A stretch of 64,000 nucleotides of DNA from Antricoccus suffuscus (lineage in GTDB: Bacteria > Actinomycetota > Actinomycetes > Mycobacteriales > Antricoccaceae): NCBI RefSeq assembly GCF_003003235.1, contig NZ_PVUE01000021.1, positions 1 through 64,000 of the forward strand. Reading direction: 5' to 3'. Positions within the stretch are counted from its first letter, which is position 1. Every line of letters begins with the position of its first letter. Made by a program: the position numbers and the translations under genes. Shown here piece by piece: positions 9,787 through 18,023 of the stretch. The notes under the pieces were generated by a model that did no database searches, had not been told where the DNA came from, and saw only the letters and a list, made by a program, of their open reading frames with translations.

Positions 9787-11411
9787 TGAACGTCGCGCAG
9801 GCCGTCGGCCGGGCACTTGTCGAGGCGGGCATCGATCACGTCTTCGGTGTCGTCGGCTCGGGCAACCTCGAATACACCAATGCCATGGTGGATGCGGGCG
9901 CCCGATTTGTCGCCGCGCGGCACGAAAGTGCCGGTACGACGATGGCCGACGCGTTTGCCCGTACGACGGGGCGTCCGGCCGCGGTGACCCTGCACCAGGG
10001 ATGCGGGCTGACCAACGCGATGACGGGCATCACCGAGGCGGCCAAAAGCAGGACCGCTCTGGTGGTCGTGGTCGCCGAGACCGATCAGCCAGATTCCAAC
10101 TTCTATGTCGACCAGCCGGCCCTTGCCGAGGCGGTCGGCGCCGTACCGATGCGGATCACTCATGCAGCGGCCGCGGCCGCGACGGCGCGTTCGGCGGTGG
10201 AGTTTGCGGTGCGCGAACGTCGTACCGTCGTACTCAACGTGCCGCTGCACCTGCAGGCGATGGAGGCCGGCACCGAAATCGTGGATCCGGCGATGACCAC
10301 GACCGGAGCCAAGCTCGAGGGTGACCTGGACCGGTTCGTGATGGCTATCAAGTCCGCTCGGCGTCCGGTGTTCATTGCCGGTCGGGGAGCGCGCGGAGCA
10401 GGCGCCGAACTCGCCGCGCTCGCGGATCGGTGCGGTGCGCTGCTGGCTACTTCAGCTGTTGCAAAAGGGATGTTTACCGGCAACGACTGGTCACTCGGTG
10501 TGTCCGGCGGGTTCTCCTCTCCGCTGGTCGCGGAGCTCATCCAAGGCGCCGACCTGATCGTGGGCTGGGGCTGTTCGCTGAATATGTGGACGATGCGGCA
10601 GGGGACGTTGATAGGCCCCGACGCGGTCGTCGTGCAAGTCGAGATCGACTCGGACCGCGTCGGGAAGTACCGCACGGTCGACCATTTCGTTGCCGACGAC
10701 GCCCGGCAGGCGGCCGTCCGGACGACCGAGGCCCTGGGTGACTGGACATCCGAGGGCTATCGCACGTCCCGGGTGCGTGCCCACCTCGCTGATCGCGGCC
10801 GGTGGCGGGACACGGCGTACGACGACCTCAGCACCGACGAGTTCATCGACCCGCGGATCCTCACCACGCGCCTGGACGATCTGTTGCCGGCCGAGCGGAT
10901 CGTGTCCGTGGACTCGGGCAACTTCATGGGCTACCCCAGCGCGTTTCTCGACGTACCGGACGAGCAAGGATTCTGTTTCACGCAGGCGTTCCAGTCGATC
11001 GGGCTCGGTCTGGCCACCGCGATCGGCGCGGCGCTGGCGCGCCCGGACCGGCTACCGATCGCGACGCTCGGCGATGGTGGTGCGCTGATGGCGGCCAGCG
11101 AGTTCGAGACCGTCGTACGGCTCAGTCTGCCGATGGTGGTGGTTATCTACAACGACAGTGCGTACGGCGCGGAGGTGCATCATTTCGGCCCGCACGGTCA
11201 CGACCTGAGCACCGTGCAGTTTCCGGAGACGGATTTCGCGCAGATTGCCATCGGATATGGCTTTGACGGAATCACCGTACGGCGAAGCGCGGACCTTGAT
11301 GCGGTAGGTGACTGGCTCGCCGGCGACCGTGCGCGGCCACTGCTCATCGACGCCAAGGTCGTGCGCGACCAGCCGTCGTGGTGGCTCGAGGAAGCCTTCA
11401 AGGGCCACTAA
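9786..11411 (+). CDS. Thiamine diphosphate-dependent enzyme (acetolactate synthase-like)
   Basis: 541-aa ThDP enzyme with the three-domain pyruvate oxidase/decarboxylase fold. The N-terminal PYR domain carries the catalytic Glu in ARHESAG (about 48); a central domain holds IAGRGARGAG (about 198); the C-terminal PP domain has the GDGGALMAAS...IYNDSAYG signature (about 430-460), which binds Mg-ThDP. Anabolic AHAS is unlikely: no regulatory subunit, and it is coupled to a cyclase-family hydrolase by a 4-bp overlap. A decarboxylase or C-C lyase acting on an alpha-keto acid or cyclic dione is inferred. Confidence 0.85.
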   Translation: MNVAQAVGRALVEAGIDHVFGVVGSGNLEYTNAMVDAGARFVAARHESAGTTMADAFARTTGRPAAVTLHQGCGLTNAMTGITEAAKSRTALVVVVAETDQPDSNFYVDQPALAEAVGAVPMRITHAAAAAATARSAVEFAVRERRTVVLNVPLHLQAMEAGTEIVDPAMTTTGAKLEGDLDRFVMAIKSARRPVFIAGRGARGAGAELAALADRCGALLATSAVAKGMFTGNDWSLGVSGGFSSPLVAELIQGADLIVGWGCSLNMWTMRQGTLIGPDAVVVQVEIDSDRVGKYRTVDHFVADDARQAAVRTTEALGDWTSEGYRTSRVRAHLADRGRWRDTAYDDLSTDEFIDPRILTTRLDDLLPAERIVSVDSGNFMGYPSAFLDVPDEQGFCFTQAFQSIGLGLATAIGAALARPDRLPIATLGDGGALMAASEFETVVRLSLPMVVVIYNDSAYGAEVHHFGPHGHDLSTVQFPETDFAQIAIGYGFDGITVRRSADLDAVGDWLAGDRARPLLIDAKVVRDQPSWWLEEAFKGH

Positions 11412-11444
11412 CCCGCCCGTCCGCGACGAAACCGTGCGGTACCG

Positions 11445-12779
11445 CTAGCCGATGAGCTGGGCGATCGTGTAGATGACGAGCCCGGCGAGGGCGCCGACCA
11501 CAGTGCCGTTGATCCGGATGAACTGGAGGTCGCGGCCGACCTGCAGCTCGATGCGCTTAGACGTCTCGACCGTGTCCCAACGCGCGACCGTGCCAGAGAT
11601 GAGGTCCGCGATGTCGCCTTTGTACTGGTCAACGACGTACAGCAGCGCACGTTCGACCCAGCCGTCGATCTTGCCGCGCAGTGTGTCGTCGGTGGTGAGC
11701 ATCGTGCCGAACCGCATGATGGTCATCTCGATCTGTTGGCGCAGCGGCGATTCGGGGTCTTTGGAGAGGTCGACAAGGTTGCGTTTGATCGCCGACCACA
11801 ATGACGAGGACCATTCCTTGACTGCCGGGTGGCTGAGCACGTCCTCCTTGATCGCGTCGACCTTGGCCGCCGTGGCCGGATTCGTGCGCAGGTCCTCGGC
11901 GTACTCCTTGATTCGCGCGTCGAACTGGTGCCGTAGCTCGTGGTCTTCATCGATCGAGACGTCGTGGATGAAGCTCTGTACGCCGGTGAACATCTTCGTG
12001 AAGATGCGATCGTCGACCCAGTTGGGCACCCAGTCGGGCGACTCCTCGGAGACCTTCTGCCGGAAGACGGCCTTGTTTTCCTCCAAGAACTTCGCCATGC
12101 CTTTGAGAGCGGCGGTCAGCATGTGCTGATGGTTCCCGCCGTCGACGGCGATGTCGATGACCTTCGCGAGCAGCGGTGCGGCGGGCGTGGCGCGTACCCG
12201 TGACACGATGAGCGAGTCCAACGCGGCCTGTACGTCGTCGTCGTTCATGATCTCGGTGGCGCCTTCGATCGCGGCGCCGATCGTGTCGCCGAGTCGGCGG
12301 GCATTGGCCGGCTCGGCGATGAACTGGCCGATCCGCTGCGATACGCCGATCTGGCGCAGCTTGTCTGCGAGCACCGGGCCGGTGAGGAAGTTGGACTGGA
12401 CGAACTCGCCGAGGCTTTCGCCGATCTGGTCCTTCTTGTTGGGAATGATCGCGGTATGCGGGATCTTCAGCCCGAGCGGATGCCGAAACAGCGCCGTGAC
12501 CGCGAACCAGTCCGCGAGCGCACCCACCATGGACGCCTCGGCCGTCGCGCGCACGTAGCCGACCCAGGTGGGTGCGGCGTTCTTCTGCCAGATCACGCAC
12601 GCGATAAAGATGATCGCCGCCAGGATCAGCAGGCCGGCCGCGGTTGCCTTCATCTTGCGCAACGCGCGGCGTCGTTCGTTGTCGCCGGACATGGCCGGGA
12701 CGCTGAGGCCTACCGGGGTCTCCGGCGGGGTCGGTGCTTCGGTCAGTTCGGCGACCGGGTCTGCGAAATGTTTTGCCAC
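11445..12779 (-). CDS. DUF445 family membrane protein (YjiN-like)
   Basis: 444 aa. An N-terminal transmembrane helix (about 46-64) is followed by the family hallmark GALADWFAVTALFRHPLGLKIPHTAIIP region (about 85-112), a long alpha-helical soluble part and a C-terminal hydrophobic segment (about 424-443). Function is unknown. The GTG start has no Shine-Dalgarno; TAGGCT lies 7 nt upstream, again the leaderless pattern. It converges on the ThDP gene with only about 30 bp between stops. Confidence 0.88.
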   Translation of the reverse strand: MAKHFADPVAELTEAPTPPETPVGLSVPAMSGDNERRRALRKMKATAAGLLILAAIIFIACVIWQKNAAPTWVGYVRATAEASMVGALADWFAVTALFRHPLGLKIPHTAIIPNKKDQIGESLGEFVQSNFLTGPVLADKLRQIGVSQRIGQFIAEPANARRLGDTIGAAIEGATEIMNDDDVQAALDSLIVSRVRATPAAPLLAKVIDIAVDGGNHQHMLTAALKGMAKFLEENKAVFRQKVSEESPDWVPNWVDDRIFTKMFTGVQSFIHDVSIDEDHELRHQFDARIKEYAEDLRTNPATAAKVDAIKEDVLSHPAVKEWSSSLWSAIKRNLVDLSKDPESPLRQQIEMTIMRFGTMLTTDDTLRGKIDGWVERALLYVVDQYKGDIADLISGTVARWDTVETSKRIELQVGRDLQFIRINGTVVGALAGLVIYTIAQLIG

Positions 12780-13052
12780 GCCGGTAAGCCTATGGCCGGA
12801 ACGCTGACCGCCGCGGCCGGCTGCTGCCCACCGGTGGCCAACCTCTACCTGAAAGCGGATTCGCTAGGCCCTGGAACGATCGGCGCCGCCCTCCGTACGC
12901 CGGCTCGGGTGGTCGTTGTGCACGCCCGCGACCCTACAAATGTCCGCGAAGTTTGGAACTGCGCGCCGAAATGCCCATGTCTGGCGCCCGGAAAATCCTC
13001 AACCGTGAACGACGAAAACCACCAGACGAGGCCGGGTCCGAAGACCGGGGGA
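12780..13052. other. Intergenic region without recognised features
   Basis: 273 bp between the DUF445 gene start and the lipoprotein stop. Apart from the TAGGCT box next to the DUF445 start, I see no gene, convincing hairpin or repeat. Confidence 0.5.
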
Positions 13053-13547
13053 TCAGCTCTCCCATTTCGTGCAGGCCATCGTGCCATCGAGCGTTGCCGA
13101 TCCGAGCGAAACATTGACAAAAGTTACGCTGTCCGCCCCGTAACTGATCCCATCAGGCTGCTGTGTCTTGTGCGGGGCGCCCTGTCCGATCTTGACCATC
13201 GCGAAGTTTGATTTCTCGGCCTCGACCAACGGTAATTGGTTGTTCGTTTTCCCGATGATGTGCTGGATATCGCCCGGTGTGCCCGAGCAGTACACGTCGG
13301 TCGGCATGAGCTCGGTCTGTTGGCCGTTGACCGTCAGCGTAAGCGCGGACGCGGCAGGCGTCTCTGCGGCCGTCGGGGGCGGGGTCGACGCCTCCGCTGA
13401 GGTCGTGGGCGCCTTGTCAGGCGATGTGCTCGAGGCCGAAACAGGGTCGTTGCCAGCGGAACATCCGGACAGGACGACGGCGGCGAAAGCCGTGAGGAGG
13501 AAGGTGCGACGAGGTATCCGGGCCAGCGTCGGGAGGCATGCGCGCAT
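13053..13547 (-). CDS. LpqH (19-kDa antigen)-like lipoprotein
   Basis: 164-aa exported lipoprotein. The signal peptide RRTFLLTAFAAVVLSGC ends in lipobox LSGC (Cys29 lipidated); a Ser/Thr/Pro/Ala-rich tether (about 30-65) follows, then a compact domain with two cysteines (YCSG and ACTKW), as in mycobacterial LpqH, where they form a disulfide. Likely anchored to the outer leaflet of the membrane; function unknown. TACGCT stands 6 nt before the ATG with no Shine-Dalgarno, fitting a leaderless transcript. Confidence 0.8.
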   Translation of the reverse strand: MRACLPTLARIPRRTFLLTAFAAVVLSGCSAGNDPVSASSTSPDKAPTTSAEASTPPPTAAETPAASALTLTVNGQQTELMPTDVYCSGTPGDIQHIIGKTNNQLPLVEAEKSNFAMVKIGQGAPHKTQQPDGISYGADSVTFVNVSLGSATLDGTMACTKWES

Positions 13548-13697
13548 CAGGACAGCGTAAAGGATACGGGCGCGTCCATAGATTCCAGGCTAGAGATGAT
13601 CCGCGGGTTGGCGCGACGCGCCGTTCATCGGCCGTTGGCCGCGCGGCGTCTTGCAAACCGGTGTTGGCCCCGCAGCCGTGGACGATAGCGTTGAGGC

Positions 13698-14462
13698 ATG
13701 TTCAGCAGTTACGCCGCGATCGGCGATAGTTTCACCGAGGGGTACGGCGATGATCTGCCCGACGGGCGGGTGCGGGGTTGGGCCGATCTGGTCGCGCTCG
13801 GCATGGCCGCGGCGAGTCCGCAGCCGGTGACCTACGCAAACCTCGCGATTCGCGGCCGGAAGCTCGGTCCTTTGCTCGACGAGCAGCTACAACCGGCGAT
13901 CGACCTGCGTCCGCAACTGCTCAGCCTCAACGGCGGCGGCAACGACATCATGCGCCCGCGCGTGGCGATCCAGCCGGTCGCCGACCAGCTCTCGGCGGCG
14001 GCCCGACGAGTCGTCGGTGCGGGGATCCACCTGTTACTGCTTAGCGGCGCAAATCCGTCGCGCCATCTGCCCGCAGGTCGGCTGATCCAACGGCGCGGTC
14101 AGCAGTTGGACGACGCCGTACTCGCGACCTTCCCGCGCGACGGTGTCACCTTCGTCGACAACTGGGCGGACACGGCGCTGACTGACATCCGCTTCTGGTC
14201 AGCCGACCGCATGCATCTCAACGCGCTCGGGCATGTGCACGTGGCGAGCAATGTGCTCACGGCGCTCGACGTACCGGTGCCGGATGAGTGGTCCGCGATC
14301 GAAGCGGCCGCCACGAGCGAAGTGCGCACGATCGGCTACTACCGCGAACACGTGCTGCCGTGGGTCGGCCGACGGCTGGCCCGGAAGTCGTCCGGTGACG
14401 GGCGACTGCCGAAAATTCCGGTGCTCACGCCGGTCGAGCCGGGTCCGTCGATCTCCACGTAA
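13698..14462 (+). CDS. SGNH/GDSL-family hydrolase
   Basis: 254-aa esterase/lipase-fold protein: block I GDSF (nucleophile Ser11), conserved Gly in the ANLAIRGRK region (block II), block III NGGGNDI (about 78-84), and block V with Asp and His in ADRMHLNALGH (about 169-180). No signal peptide, so probably cytosolic. Substrate unknown. TAGCGT is placed 6 nt before the ATG, another leaderless-type start. It converges on the polymerase gene, with a large hairpin between. Confidence 0.88.
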   Translation: MFSSYAAIGDSFTEGYGDDLPDGRVRGWADLVALGMAAASPQPVTYANLAIRGRKLGPLLDEQLQPAIDLRPQLLSLNGGGNDIMRPRVAIQPVADQLSAAARRVVGAGIHLLLLSGANPSRHLPAGRLIQRRGQQLDDAVLATFPRDGVTFVDNWADTALTDIRFWSADRMHLNALGHVHVASNVLTALDVPVPDEWSAIEAAATSEVRTIGYYREHVLPWVGRRLARKSSGDGRLPKIPVLTPVEPGPSIST

Positions 14463-14484
14463 CCGTCCCGCCTCCTCCGGAGGT

Positions 14485-14529
14485 TAGCTGGAGAGTTTGA
14501 TGCGCTGAGCGCGTCAAACCTTCCAGCTA
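14485..14529. terminator. 21-bp-stem hairpin between convergent genes, probable bidirectional terminator
   Basis: Arms 14485-14505 and 14509-14529 pair over 21 positions, with two adjacent mismatches and one G-T wobble around a TGA loop. It lies between the stops of the SGNH hydrolase and the polymerase. No U-tract follows on either strand, so factor-independent termination is uncertain; it could also be a stray repeat element. Confidence 0.55.
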
Positions 14530-14554
14530 GGGATGAGATTTCGCGGGCGACGAT

Positions 14555-16207
14555 TCATTTGGCCTCGGCGTACGACTTGACCGACTTCGCCTCCATCAGA
14601 AAGATCACCGGCGTGTCGCCGAACAACAGCCTGGAGGCGGCGTCGGCAGAATCCTTGATCGCCGCGCCCACCGCCTCGGCGAGTTCCGCGTCGCAGTGCA
14701 CGATCACCTCGTCGTGCTGGTAAAAAACGATCCGAGCGCTGTCGCTGTCGCCGTACGCCGCAAACAGCTTCTGGCGCAGGATTCCCAGCAGCGACTCGGC
14801 CCACTCGGCGGCCGTTGCCTGTACGACGAAGTTGCGGGTGAACCTGCCACGCGCCCGCTCCTGAGCCGGTGACGGGTCGCGCTCTGAGCGCGGAGGGCTC
14901 GTGCGACCGAGGTGCGAATGGACGAGACCGCCGCGCTCGCCGGCGTGCGCGGCGTCTTCCAATAGCCGCAGGGCGCGGGGGTAGCGAGCCCTGAGCACCT
15001 GGAGGGGAGCGGCAGCGCCACCTCCGACCTGGCCATACATCGCGCCGAGCAGGCCGATCTTCGCCTTAGCCCGGTCACCTCCGAACGCCTGCGCGGCAAG
15101 GGTTTCGTACATGTCAGTTGATCCTGCCGCGCGCATCATGCCCGGATCGCCGGACATCGCGGCGAGGACACGCGGTTCGAGCTGGGCTGCATCCGCGACT
15201 ACGAGCGTCTTGCCGGGGTCGGCGACGACGGCGCCGCGCAGGCGCCGCGGGATCTGCAGCGCCCCGCCCCCACGTGTCGCCCACCGCCCGGAGACAACCC
15301 CGGCCGGGACGTACTCCGGTCGAAATCTTCCATTGCGTACCCAGGTGTGCAGCCACGCCCAGCCGTTGGCCGTGTGCACTCGCGAAAGTTCCTTGTAGGT
15401 CAGCAAAGGAGCGATCGCTGGATGGTCGATCTTTCTGATCACCCAAGAGCGGGTCGATTCCAGCTCGACACCCTGCCGGCCGAACGCCGCGATGAGGTCG
15501 GCGGGGGAGTCGGGGTTGACCTGCGCGCCGTTAAACGCCGCGCGCACCTGGTCGGCGAGCGCGGCCATCTTCGGCGGCCGGCCACCGGAGCGTGGGCGTT
15601 CGCCCAGTAGGTCGGTGAGCAACGCGTCGTGTACGCCGGCGTCCCAAGGGATTCCGGCCTCGGTCATCTCCACCGCGAGCAGCGCACCGAGCGAATCGGC
15701 GGCGCACAGAATTCCAAAGGCGTTGGGGTGCGCTCGTTCTGCGATACGACGTACCTGATCCTGGTAAATCTCAAACGCGGCACTCGCCGGGTCGGCGTCG
15801 GACATCAGCGCGGCACGGTTGAACAGCGCGAGTGGCTCTGGGTCCGCAGAATGCGACGGACTCGTGAGGCGGGCCTCCGGCGCCTCGATTCCGTGCAGCC
15901 GCGCCAAGGATGCGGCCGGATGGGACGGGGCGCCGTACCGGCCCTCGGCCGCCAGCAGGAGCGCCTCGACCAGTACGACGTCGTGGCATCGGTCCAGGCG
16001 CACGCCGAGCTCGCGCAGCGTGGGATAGATCGAGGCGGCTCCGGGCAGGATCCAGCGAGGCCTTTCGGCGGTTTCGATCCGGGTGAGGGTTGGCGCGACA
16101 TCTGCGGGAGCGAGTCGGACGGCGGATGATTCGTCGGTGCGGCGTACCCAGAAATCACCTGCGATATCGATTCCGAGGGCAACACTCACCAGATCATTGT
16201 TGCCCAT
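14555..16207 (-). CDS. Family-A DNA polymerase (actinobacterial PolA2-like)
   Basis: 550-aa PolI-type enzyme, much shorter than PolA and lacking the 5' nuclease. Polymerase motif A reads VVADAAQLEPR (about 339; canonical DYSQIELR keeps D, Q, E and R), motif B KIGLLGAMYG (Lys about 378; the usual NFG is LLG) and motif C QHDEVIVH (about 497). The N-terminal 220 aa occupy the 3'-5' exonuclease position but show no clear DxE exo motif, so proofreading is doubtful. Known as bifunctional exonuclease/polymerase in actinobacterial annotation. Probable role: repair or lesion processing. Confidence 0.88.
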   Translation of the reverse strand: MGNNDLVSVALGIDIAGDFWVRRTDESSAVRLAPADVAPTLTRIETAERPRWILPGAASIYPTLRELGVRLDRCHDVVLVEALLLAAEGRYGAPSHPAASLARLHGIEAPEARLTSPSHSADPEPLALFNRAALMSDADPASAAFEIYQDQVRRIAERAHPNAFGILCAADSLGALLAVEMTEAGIPWDAGVHDALLTDLLGERPRSGGRPPKMAALADQVRAAFNGAQVNPDSPADLIAAFGRQGVELESTRSWVIRKIDHPAIAPLLTYKELSRVHTANGWAWLHTWVRNGRFRPEYVPAGVVSGRWATRGGGALQIPRRLRGAVVADPGKTLVVADAAQLEPRVLAAMSGDPGMMRAAGSTDMYETLAAQAFGGDRAKAKIGLLGAMYGQVGGGAAAPLQVLRARYPRALRLLEDAAHAGERGGLVHSHLGRTSPPRSERDPSPAQERARGRFTRNFVVQATAAEWAESLLGILRQKLFAAYGDSDSARIVFYQHDEVIVHCDAELAEAVGAAIKDSADAASRLLFGDTPVIFLMEAKSVKSYAEAK

Positions 16208-16252
16208 GGGTCAGACTTGATTGATCGGACTCAACCTGCTGTGGAGGTTTGC

Positions 16253-16774
16253 GTGGTCGAGAAGGCCCTCGGAGACAGTTACCCGCCCATCGTCACGATG
16301 GGGGTGTCCGGGTCGGGCAAGACCACCGCCGGTCGCGCGCTCGCCGAGCGCCTGGGCGTGCCGTATGCCGACGCCGATGACTTCCACTCCGAATCCAACA
16401 TCGCCAAAATGGCCAGTGGAACGCCGCTCACGGATGCTGATCGCTGGCCGTGGCTGGAGGCGGTCGGAGCATGGCTCGGTCGCCACCAGTCCGGTGGCGG
16501 CGTGATGGGATGCTCGGCGCTACGAGTCGCCTATCGGGACGTGCTGCGCAAACATGCACCGGGCGTGCTCTTTGTGCATCTGGAAGGTGAGCGGTCGGTC
16601 GTCGTACGACGCGTCGCCGAGCGTTCCGGTCACTTCATGCCCGCGGCACTGGTCGACTCCCAGTACGCGACGCTTGAGGAACTCGAACCGCGCGAACGCG
16701 GATTGGTGGTCGACTTCGATCTGCCGATCGAGCAGATCGTGGACAAGGCCGTCGCGTACGTCGCCGCGAACTGA
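16253..16774 (+). CDS. gntK: Gluconokinase
   Basis: 173-aa P-loop kinase phosphorylating D-gluconate to 6-phosphogluconate. Walker A GVSGSGKTT follows IVTM; ADDFHSESNIAKMASGTPLTDADRWPWL is the diagnostic gluconokinase region (about 40-67), and HFMPAALVDSQYATLEELEP the C-terminal signature. GTG at 16253 is preferred because GGAGG stands 5 nt before it; an upstream in-frame TTG at 16217 lacks this. No gnd or gntP neighbour is present. It is divergent from the polymerase gene. Confidence 0.93.
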   Translation: MVEKALGDSYPPIVTMGVSGSGKTTAGRALAERLGVPYADADDFHSESNIAKMASGTPLTDADRWPWLEAVGAWLGRHQSGGGVMGCSALRVAYRDVLRKHAPGVLFVHLEGERSVVVRRVAERSGHFMPAALVDSQYATLEELEPRERGLVVDFDLPIEQIVDKAVAYVAAN

Positions 16775-16850
16775 GAACTAGTGCAGGGGACTTAGTAAGG
16801 GGCTGGTCTCTAGCAACGCGCCCGACCGGGCGTGCGCGGTGGCCGCCGTC

Positions 16851-16856
16851 TACGAT
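16851..16856 (+). promoter_or_regulatory. Putative -10 box of tRNA-Thr
   Basis: TACGAT lies 14 nt before the mature tRNA 5' end, an appropriate distance for a short precursor. No clear -35 hexamer is seen. Confidence 0.35.
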
Positions 16857-16870
16857 GGATGCCGCACATC

Positions 16871-16943
16871 GCCGACCTGGCGCAATTGGCAGCGCATCTG
16901 TCTTGTAAACAGAGGGTTGCGGGTTCGAGTCCCGCGGTCGGCT
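16871..16943 (+). tRNA. tRNA-Thr (anticodon UGU)
   Basis: Complete cloverleaf: acceptor GCCGACC/GGTCGGC, D-arm with GCGC/GCGC, anticodon stem TCTGT/ACAGA enclosing loop CTTGTAA with anticodon TGT (16904-16906), a 5-nt variable loop, T-arm GCGGG-TTCGAGT-CCCGC and discriminator T. CCA is not encoded. Its 3' half doubles as the left attachment site of an integrated element. Confidence 0.95.
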
Positions 16944-16944
16944 C
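16899..16944. repeat. attL: 46-bp direct repeat inside tRNA-Thr
   Basis: The segment from the anticodon stem to one base past the discriminator is repeated base-for-base at 18812-18857. tRNA 3' halves are classic targets of tyrosine integrases; restoring the tRNA on integration leaves such a repeat. Confidence 0.9.
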
Positions 16945-16982
16945 CGCTGATCGGGCCGTAAAGCCACCTGGTCAGAGCATAG

Positions 16983-17021
16983 AAATGGTCCCTCCCTAAT
17001 TCGTGTAGGGAGGGACCATTT
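16983..17021. terminator. Rho-independent terminator, perfect 16-bp stem
   Basis: AAATGGTCCCTCCCTA (16983-16998) pairs perfectly with 17006-17021 around a 7-nt loop. The arms end in TTTT on the plus strand and begin with AAA, so it can stop both tRNA-Thr transcription (plus) and the integrase remnant (minus). Confidence 0.85.
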
Positions 17022-17028
17022 TGTCTCT

Positions 17029-17050
17029 GGTCACAAATCTTGGTCACAAA
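17029..17050. repeat. Left pair of GGTCACAAA repeats (candidate integrase arm sites)
   Basis: GGTCACAAA begins at 17029 and again at 17042, 85 bp inside attL and beyond the integrase stop codon. The same word occurs as a pair near attR in the same orientation, the layout expected of P/P' arm-type integrase sites. Confidence 0.65.
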
Positions 17051-17063
17051 TGACCGAAAACGG

Positions 17064-17189
17064 TCAAACCGCGAATATCCGCCCGGCTACCTCGGCCGCT
17101 GCTGTTGCGCCGTCGTCGTCTGTGACCAGATAGAACCGCGAGTACGTCGCGACGTCGTGCCCGAGCAGTGACACTAGCCAGGCAAGGCG
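17064..17189 (-). pseudogene. C-terminal remnant of a tyrosine recombinase (integrase)
   Basis: On the minus strand, about 41 codons read RLAWLVSLLGHDVATYSRFY...VAGRIFAV and end at TGA (17064-17066). LLGHDVATYSRFY resembles the C-terminal LGH...TxxxY box, where His and the nucleophilic Tyr sit. An in-frame TGA just upstream (17190-17192) ends any homology, so catalytic Arg residues and the rest are gone. Position beside the tRNA att site and orientation toward it fit an integrase. Homology is judged by eye. Confidence 0.6.
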
Positions 17190-17572
17190 TCAAAACGGAT
17201 GAGTACGTGTTTAGTTCGGCTGGCGCCAACCGTCTGGCGCGGTCGCTGTGGGGAGCCCTGCGAGACCGCGCACTCGACCTGCCCGACGACGCCGAGTTGC
17301 GCGATGAGTTCATCGCAACGCGCCTGGTGGAGACGGCGCCCGGAGTGGTCAAGATTCAAAACCCGGCCGGATCTCACGACGACATCGTGACCGCCGTCGC
17401 GATGGTCGTCGCGGACCTCGCGAACATGCCGGACGTCGGCCGGGGGTCGATCGCGGTGCCGCACGGACGGGTCCGGAGGCAGTACGGCTCACTATCTACG
17501 CGAGACCGACTTAGACAGGGCGCCGTCGGGCCGCTCGCGGATCGTGCCTGGCCCAGGCGAGGCTTTGCTTAA
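17168..17572 (+). pseudogene. C-terminal fragment of a phage terminase large subunit
   Basis: The 134-codon frame contains SLWGALRDRALDLPDDAELRDEFIATRLVET and GSHDDIVTAVAMVVADLA, typical of the C-terminal RNase H-like nuclease part of terminase large subunits, with the acidic HDD of the active site. The ATPase half is missing. The first dozen codons overlap the integrase tail antisense, marking the deletion junction. The last about 40 residues look unlike the family. Translation as a protein is doubtful. Confidence 0.6.
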
Positions 17573-17622
17573 AGAGCCGGTACTCGTACGGTGAGGGCCT
17601 CGACCAATTGCGGGGGCAGCCA

Positions 17623-17850
17623 ATGGTCATGCAGAAGATTAGCGATTTTTTCGCGTACAACCCCGACCCGGGGGGCGAATCGGGTGGAGGCGGATCGACG
17701 ATCGTTTTGATTCTGATTTTCGCTGTGCTTGTTTTGTCGCTCACTGTGGCTGGCCGCAGGATACAAGACAAGGAGCGGAGAGAAGTCGAGAAAGAAATCG
17801 ATAGACTCAATGGACGCAACACACCGCGAGCGAGTCCGGAGGAGGACTAG
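17623..17850 (+). CDS. Small single-span membrane protein, unknown
   Basis: 75 aa from ATG 17623, with a GGGGGC stretch shortly upstream; ATG 17629 or TTG 17608 are alternatives. Layout: polar N-terminus (MQKISDFFAYNPDPG), Gly-rich GGESGGGGS, one transmembrane helix (about 28-48, IVLILIFAVLVLSLTV), then a charged tail rich in K, R and E (RRIQDKERREVEKEIDR) that may form a coiled coil. It lies inside the tRNA-Thr element as cargo. Holin-like or defence/toxin roles are possible; nothing diagnostic is seen. Confidence 0.55.
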   Translation: MVMQKISDFFAYNPDPGGESGGGGSTIVLILIFAVLVLSLTVAGRRIQDKERREVEKEIDRLNGRNTPRASPEED

Positions 17851-18023
17851 CGGAGGGAAGGTCGCGAGGAGTTCCGTACGGGCTGCCCGACGGAAGTGAT
17901 CCACCACGGTCTTGGTGCCTATCACTATTCGCGTCGACCGGGGCTGGCGGACGGAGCGATGAGAAGGCAAGTACGTCTGCTAGCGATTGCGAGCGAACAG
18001 TCAGGCGCGCTACGTTGAACAAC

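Noticed and set aside
8436-10250. 604-codon minus-strand frame through the cyclase and ThDP genes
   Set aside because: A shadow of high-GC genes: no domain, and it overlaps three genes with clear motifs.
14491-14510. Sequence resembling the 5' end of 16S rRNA (GAGAGTTTGATGC...)
   Set aside because: Similarity stops after about a dozen bases, the segment is one arm of a hairpin, and no rRNA follows.
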